Shown here piece by piece: positions 6,070 to 9,152 of a stretch of DNA of 9,152 nt. Source of the stretch: an uncultured Fretibacterium sp. (lineage in GTDB: Bacteria; Synergistota; Synergistia; Synergistales; Aminobacteriaceae); the NCBI RefSeq assembly GCF_938030725.1, contig NZ_CALHIQ010000135.1, forward strand, positions 1 to 9,152, given 5' to 3'. The position numbers and the translations under genes are program-made. Numbering within the stretch: the first letter of the stretch is position 1; each line of letters begins with the position of its first letter. The notes under the pieces were generated by a model that did not search any database, was not told the DNA's origin, and saw only the letters and a program-made list of their open reading frames with translations.

Positions 6070-6435
6070 TTGTACGAGTTTTCCCTGACGAAGTCGGTGA
6101 ACGATACGATCCTGGGCATGTGCCGGAGCTCCGGCTGGCGCCGCGTGCGCCGCATTGTGCTGAAGGTGGGCGGGATGCGGCGGGTCAACCCGGAGCTGAT
6201 GGCCTATGCCTTCGGCAGGATATCCAGGGGCGCCCCCACGGAGGGAGCGAACCTGTCCATCATGGTGCTGCCCGTCACGTTTCGCTGCCACGCCTGTGGC
6301 CGGGAGGTCCAGAGCGAGGGCACGGAGTTCGTGTGTCCGGCGTGCGGCAGCAAGGACGTGGAGCTGGTGTCGGGGCTGGAGTTCGCCATCGAGTTCCTGG
6401 AGGTCGAGGGAGGCGCCCCGCACTTGGGTGACTAG
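6070..6435 (+). CDS. hypA: HypA/HybF-like metallochaperone, lacking the nickel-binding His2
   Basis: HypA delivers nickel to [NiFe]-hydrogenase (and in some bacteria urease) precursors and holds a structural zinc. From TTG 6070 the protein has 121 residues, close to the usual 115 or so. It aligns with the family along its length: MYEFSLTKSV (1-10), VLKVGGMRRVNPELM (30-44), GAPTEGANLSI (54-64) and a zinc ribbon FRCHAC...FVCPAC (Cys73, Cys76, Cys89, Cys92), then SGLEFAIEFLEVE. The zinc site is complete, but the near-invariant MHE start reads MYE, so the nickel ligand His2 is Tyr. Choosing GTG 6061 instead (MRGLYEF) does not restore a His. It lies 54 bp after the ABC-F gene and 73 bp before a helicase gene, with no hydrogenase, urease or hypB nearby. 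Either a degenerate nickel site or a different role is possible. Confidence 0.85.
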   Translation: MYEFSLTKSVNDTILGMCRSSGWRRVRRIVLKVGGMRRVNPELMAYAFGRISRGAPTEGANLSIMVLPVTFRCHACGREVQSEGTEFVCPACGSKDVELVSGLEFAIEFLEVEGGAPHLGD

Positions 6436-6440
6436 AATTC

Positions 6441-6486
6441 CCGGACGGATTGGCGCTGGAGCAGCGCCTTGCGTCCGGAGGGACGC
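6441..6486 (+). promoter_or_regulatory. Two-part inverted repeat with a competing hairpin, between hypA and the helicase gene
   Basis: Outer arms CCGGACG (6441-6447) and CGTCCGG (6472-6478) enclose inner arms GGCGCTG (6452-6458) and CAGCGCC (6462-6468) around a GAG loop: 14 perfect base pairs with a small internal loop. The outer right arm can pair instead in a second hairpin, GCGTCC (6471-6476) with GGACGC (6481-6486) around the loop GGAG. No T-run follows, so it is not a standard intrinsic terminator. It ends 22 bp before the helicase ATG. Possible roles are attenuation, mRNA processing or a protein-binding site. Confidence 0.6.
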
Positions 6487-6508
6487 TTCGCGCAGAACGG
6501 AGAAGAAC

Positions 6509-8557
6509 ATGTTGGAAAACGATATCCTTGAGCGCCTCTCGCCCCGTCAGCGGGAGGCGGTGACCTACGTCGACGGGCCGCTTCTCATCCTGGCCGGCGC
6601 CGGCAGCGGCAAGACGCGCGTCCTGACCCACAAGGTGGCCTGGCTGATCGCCGAAGGGCTGGCCCGGCCGTGGGAGATCACGGCGGTGACCTTCACCAAC
6701 AAGGCGGCGGGCGAGATGCGGGAGCGCGTGTCGGCGCTGGTCCCCGATGGGGCGGATAAGGTGTGGGTCAGCACCTTCCACGCCTTCGGGCTGCGCTTCC
6801 TGTTCCGGAACCCCGAGGCGGTGGAACGCCTGACGGGGCTGAGGACGGGGTTCGCCGTGCTGGATCGGGGCGACAGCCGTTCGCTGGTGGGGCAGATCAT
6901 GGAGCGCCTGGGCGTCAACACCAAGGACACCGCCCCGGCTTCCGTGCTGGACGCCATCTCACGCGACTGGGCGGCCTGGGTGCCGGGCCCGCGGGAGCCC
7001 CTTCTGGAAGGGCTCTACCTCGACATCGCAAACGAGTACCGCCGCGCGCTGCGGGAGCGCAACGCCGTCGACTTCGACGACCTGATGGTGCTCCCGCTCC
7101 AGGTGCTGACGCAGGACCGGGAGCTTCGGGAGAGGGAACGGGCCCGGATTCGGTGGCTCCTGGTGGACGAGTTTCAGGACGTCAACAGGCCGCAGTACCT
7201 CCTGCTCCGCAATCTGGTGGGGCCGGACTGCCGGCTGAACGTGGTGGGGGACCCGGACCAGTCCATCTACGGCTGGCGTGGAGCGGATATCGGCATGATC
7301 CTGAACTTCGAGCGCGACTTCAGGGGTGAGGAGGGCCGCGCGGACGCGCGGACGATCGTGCTGGACGAGAACTACCGATCGACGGGCAACATCCTGGCCG
7401 CCTCCAACGCCCTGATCCGCAACAACTCCGCGCGCATGAAGAAGGACCTCAGGACCTCGCGGGGCATGGGGGAGAGGGTCTACACCCTGCTGGCGAACAG
7501 CGACCTGCAGGAGGCGGACTTCATCACGGCGGAGATCGCCCGCCTCAAGGCGCATCATGGCTACGACTACGGGAACATCGCGCTCCTCTATCGGCAGAAC
7601 GCCATGAGCCGCCTCTACGAGCAGAAGTTTCTGGAGCTGGGCATCCCTTACCGCATCGTGCGCGGCGTGGCGTTTTACGAGCGCCGGGAGGTTCGGGACG
7701 TCCTGGCGCTCCTGAAGCTGGCGCTGAACCCGAACGACCTCACCTCCTTCGAGCGGGCTGCGGAGTTCGCCGTCAAGGGCATGGGGCCGAAGCGCCGCGA
7801 GGATTGGACCGCATGGCTTGCGTCGGGCGCCGTCCCCACGTCGCCGGCCTCCGACTTCTGGGGGGCGGCTGCGAAGGGGGCCTGGCCCGTTCGGGGGCAG
7901 GTGGGGGCTGCGGCTGCGGAGTTCGCGGCGCACATGGCGCGCCTCCTCGCGGTATCGGAGCGGGGGATCGGCCCCGCTGTAGACTACGTGCTGAACCAGA
8001 TGGGCTACGAGGAGCTCTTGAGGTCGAAGGACCCGGAGAGCTGGGAGGAACGCTACGACAACGTGATGGAGCTTCGCTCCGTGGTGCCGGAGGGGGGGCT
8101 CTCGGAGGCGTTGGCGGAGGCGGCGCTCTTCACGGACGCGGACCGGCAGGACGACTCAGCGAACGCCGTGGGGCTTTTGACGCTGCATGCGGCCAAGGGG
8201 CTGGAGTTCCCCGTGGTGTTCCTGGTGGGCATGGAGGAGGATGTCTTCCCCAGCTCCCGCGCCAAGGATCAGCCGGACCAGCTGGAGGAGGAACGGCGTC
8301 TGTGCTACGTGGGCATGACCCGTGCGGAAGAGCGGCTCTACCTCACGGCGGCCCGCAGTCGCCGCCTGTACGGAACGACGCTCAGCAAGGGCTTCTCGCG
8401 CTTCATCTACGAGGTCCCGGAGCAGTATCGCGAGATCGACGACCGGGCCGGCGAGGGGCGCGGGTGGGACGAGGGGTATGGCAGCGGAGGGAGGCGGCGT
8501 TCCTATGGCGGCTACGGCAAGGGCTATCGCCCTTACGGGGGACGTCGGGGCTGGTAA
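6509..8557 (+). CDS. pcrA: UvrD/PcrA-type superfamily 1 ATP-dependent DNA helicase
   Basis: This 3'-5' helicase family unwinds DNA in repair and at replication-transcription conflicts. The 682-residue protein has every SF1A motif in order: Q motif SPRQREAV (11-18), Walker A AGAGSGKT (29-36), Ia TFTNKAAGEM (61-70), Ib VSTFHAFG (87-94), DEFQD (220-224), III GDPDQSIYGWRGAD (247-260), IV LDENYRS (285-291), V LTLHAAKGLEF (557-567) and VI YVGMTRAEERL (600-610). PcrA and UvrD are usually about 720 residues and end in a Tudor-like module; that is absent here, replaced by a Gly/Arg/Tyr-rich tail (about 646-682, with GRRRSYGGYGKGYRPYGG). ATG 6509 has GGAG 6 nt upstream; the frame is open further back, but over hypA and unlike the family. 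Its last 53 bp also encode the CoaE N-terminus. UvrD, PcrA or a Synergistota-type relative cannot be told apart here. Confidence 0.92.
   Translation: MLENDILERLSPRQREAVTYVDGPLLILAGAGSGKTRVLTHKVAWLIAEGLARPWEITAVTFTNKAAGEMRERVSALVPDGADKVWVSTFHAFGLRFLFRNPEAVERLTGLRTGFAVLDRGDSRSLVGQIMERLGVNTKDTAPASVLDAISRDWAAWVPGPREPLLEGLYLDIANEYRRALRERNAVDFDDLMVLPLQVLTQDRELRERERARIRWLLVDEFQDVNRPQYLLLRNLVGPDCRLNVVGDPDQSIYGWRGADIGMILNFERDFRGEEGRADARTIVLDENYRSTGNILAASNALIRNNSARMKKDLRTSRGMGERVYTLLANSDLQEADFITAEIARLKAHHGYDYGNIALLYRQNAMSRLYEQKFLELGIPYRIVRGVAFYERREVRDVLALLKLALNPNDLTSFERAAEFAVKGMGPKRREDWTAWLASGAVPTSPASDFWGAAAKGAWPVRGQVGAAAAEFAAHMARLLAVSERGIGPAVDYVLNQMGYEELLRSKDPESWEERYDNVMELRSVVPEGGLSEALAEAALFTDADRQDDSANAVGLLTLHAAKGLEFPVVFLVGMEEDVFPSSRAKDQPDQLEEERRLCYVGMTRAEERLYLTAARSRRLYGTTLSKGFSRFIYEVPEQYREIDDRAGEGRGWDEGYGSGGRRRSYGGYGKGYRPYGGRRGW
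8486..8494 (+). promoter_or_regulatory. Ribosome binding site GGAGGGAGG for coaE, inside the helicase gene
   Basis: It lies 10 nt before ATG 8505 and inside the codons for the helicase's Gly/Arg-rich tail. The alternative ATG 8478 has only GAGGGG directly against it, so 8505 is preferred. Confidence 0.6.
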
Positions 8558-9149
8558 GTCCACCGTCGCCAGCCTGCTGGAGGAGATGGGAGGCATGCGC
8601 CTTGACGCGGACGCCATCGCCCTGGAACAGTGGAGGCGACCGGACGTCGCTCAGGCCGCCGCGCGCCGTTGGGGACGCCAGGTCTTGGACCCGTCGGGCG
8701 GGATCGTCCGAGGCACCGTGGCCGGACGCATCTTTGCGGACCGTACGGAGTACGACTGGGCCTGCGGGCTCATTCATCCCCTGGTGATGGCTGAGCTGGA
8801 ACGCCGCGTCGCCGAGCTTTCGCCGGACCGCTGGGCCGTCGCGGAGGTGCCGCTTCTGTTCGAGGTTGGGCGTCCTTCGTGGGTCACGGCGGCGGTCTTC
8901 GTCACGGCGCCCCGGGCGCTGCGCATAGCGCGCTGCCGCCAGCGCGGCTGGGACGAGGCGGAGCTGACCCGCAGGGAGGCCTTTTACCTGCCGTCGGACG
9001 AGCGGATGGCCTTGAGCGACTTCGTCCTCAACAACGAGGGGGACCTGGCGTCCCTGCGCCGGGAAGCCGAGGCGATCGTTCGGGAGGTCGAGTCGAGAGG
9101 TTTTCTGAACAGGTGTGTACGCACCAATATCGGGGAAGGGGGGAAGTGA
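8505..9149 (+). CDS. coaE: Dephospho-CoA kinase CoaE
   Basis: CoaE phosphorylates the 3' hydroxyl of dephospho-CoA, the last step of coenzyme A synthesis, in the cytoplasm. The 214-residue protein (family about 200) has the P-loop LTGDVGAGKST (10-20), the aspartate motif MRLDADAIA (31-39), the IHPLVM segment (90-95) typical of the family, and VAEVPLLFEVG (112-122). The lid region carries RIARCRQRGWDEAEL (140-154), and ADxVIxN appears as SDFVLNN (171-177). The motif often written RIxxQ in this region reads RREAF here, a mild divergence. ATG 8505 gives the usual short N-terminus before the P-loop. The gene starts 53 bp before the helicase stop, so the pair is likely translated from one mRNA, with a GGAGGGAGG site inside the helicase gene. 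It ends three bases before the window edge. Confidence 0.92.
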   Translation: MAATARAIALTGDVGAGKSTVASLLEEMGGMRLDADAIALEQWRRPDVAQAAARRWGRQVLDPSGGIVRGTVAGRIFADRTEYDWACGLIHPLVMAELERRVAELSPDRWAVAEVPLLFEVGRPSWVTAAVFVTAPRALRIARCRQRGWDEAELTRREAFYLPSDERMALSDFVLNNEGDLASLRREAEAIVREVESRGFLNRCVRTNIGEGGK

Positions 9150-9152
9150 GGG

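Noticed and set aside
6441..6478. Intrinsic terminator after hypA
   Set aside because: The stem is strong, but TTGCGTCC and then GC-rich sequence follow with no T-run, and the helicase gene begins 31 bp later in the same direction. It was kept as a structured element, not a terminator.
4036..6510. A very long minus-strand open frame (824 codons) antisense to the ABC-F and hypA genes
   Set aside because: It mirrors a clear plus-strand gene with all ABC-F motifs. Long antisense frames are expected where third codon positions are mostly G or C, and the translation is low-complexity with no family motif.
7804..8787. Plus-strand open frame of 327 codons crossing the helicase/coaE junction in the third frame
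   Set aside because: Both other frames here carry recognised motifs (helicase V and VI, CoaE P-loop). This one is Gly/Arg/Ala low-complexity sequence typical of out-of-frame GC-rich DNA.

Overview
The window looks like ordinary chromosome from a GC-rich bacterium. All the genes I can name are core or common, and I see no phage, insertion sequence, CRISPR array, rRNA or tRNA gene. The organism is not certain. The high GC content and the general look of the proteins would fit Synergistota (for example a Fretibacterium-like oral lineage), but that is inference from memory, not a proven assignment.

Layout: two divergent gene blocks leave a short intergenic region at 3918-4062, which is the largest gene-free stretch (145 bp) and the only AT-rich island. 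Leftward (minus strand, read from 3917 down to 1) come a small unrecognised protein (3522-3917), a secreted protein of unknown function that seems to start at a non-canonical ATT or ATC codon (2979-3452), a class V aminotransferase of the serine-pyruvate/alanine-glyoxylate type (1828-2916), a phosphomannomutase/phosphoglucomutase (431-1807), and the N-terminal two thirds of TrmB, the tRNA (guanine-N7)-methyltransferase (1-443, cut by the window edge). The mutase and trmB overlap by 13 bp.

Rightward (plus strand) come an ABC-F ribosome-associated ATPase (4063 or 4078 to 6015), a HypA-like nickel/zinc metallochaperone (6070-6435), a UvrD/PcrA-type helicase (6509-8557) and CoaE, dephospho-CoA kinase (8505-9149). 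The last two overlap by 53 bp, so the helicase's glycine/arginine/tyrosine-rich tail is written in the same DNA as the CoaE P-loop. A strong two-part inverted repeat with an alternative hairpin lies between hypA and the helicase gene.

Functionally the window mixes sugar-phosphate and amino-acid metabolism, tRNA modification, translation support, DNA repair and CoA synthesis. I see no single dedicated pathway, and no hydrogenase or other hyp gene accompanies hypA. The most interesting points are small-scale: a HypA lacking its nickel-binding His2, a TrmB with Cys in place of the usual Asp of its signature motif, three genes whose best start is not ATG, the helicase/coaE dual-coding overlap, the hypA-helicase hairpin set, a self-complementary -10-like element between the divergent blocks, and a 29-bp perfect in-frame repeat inside the ABC-F gene. 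No new multi-gene system was found.
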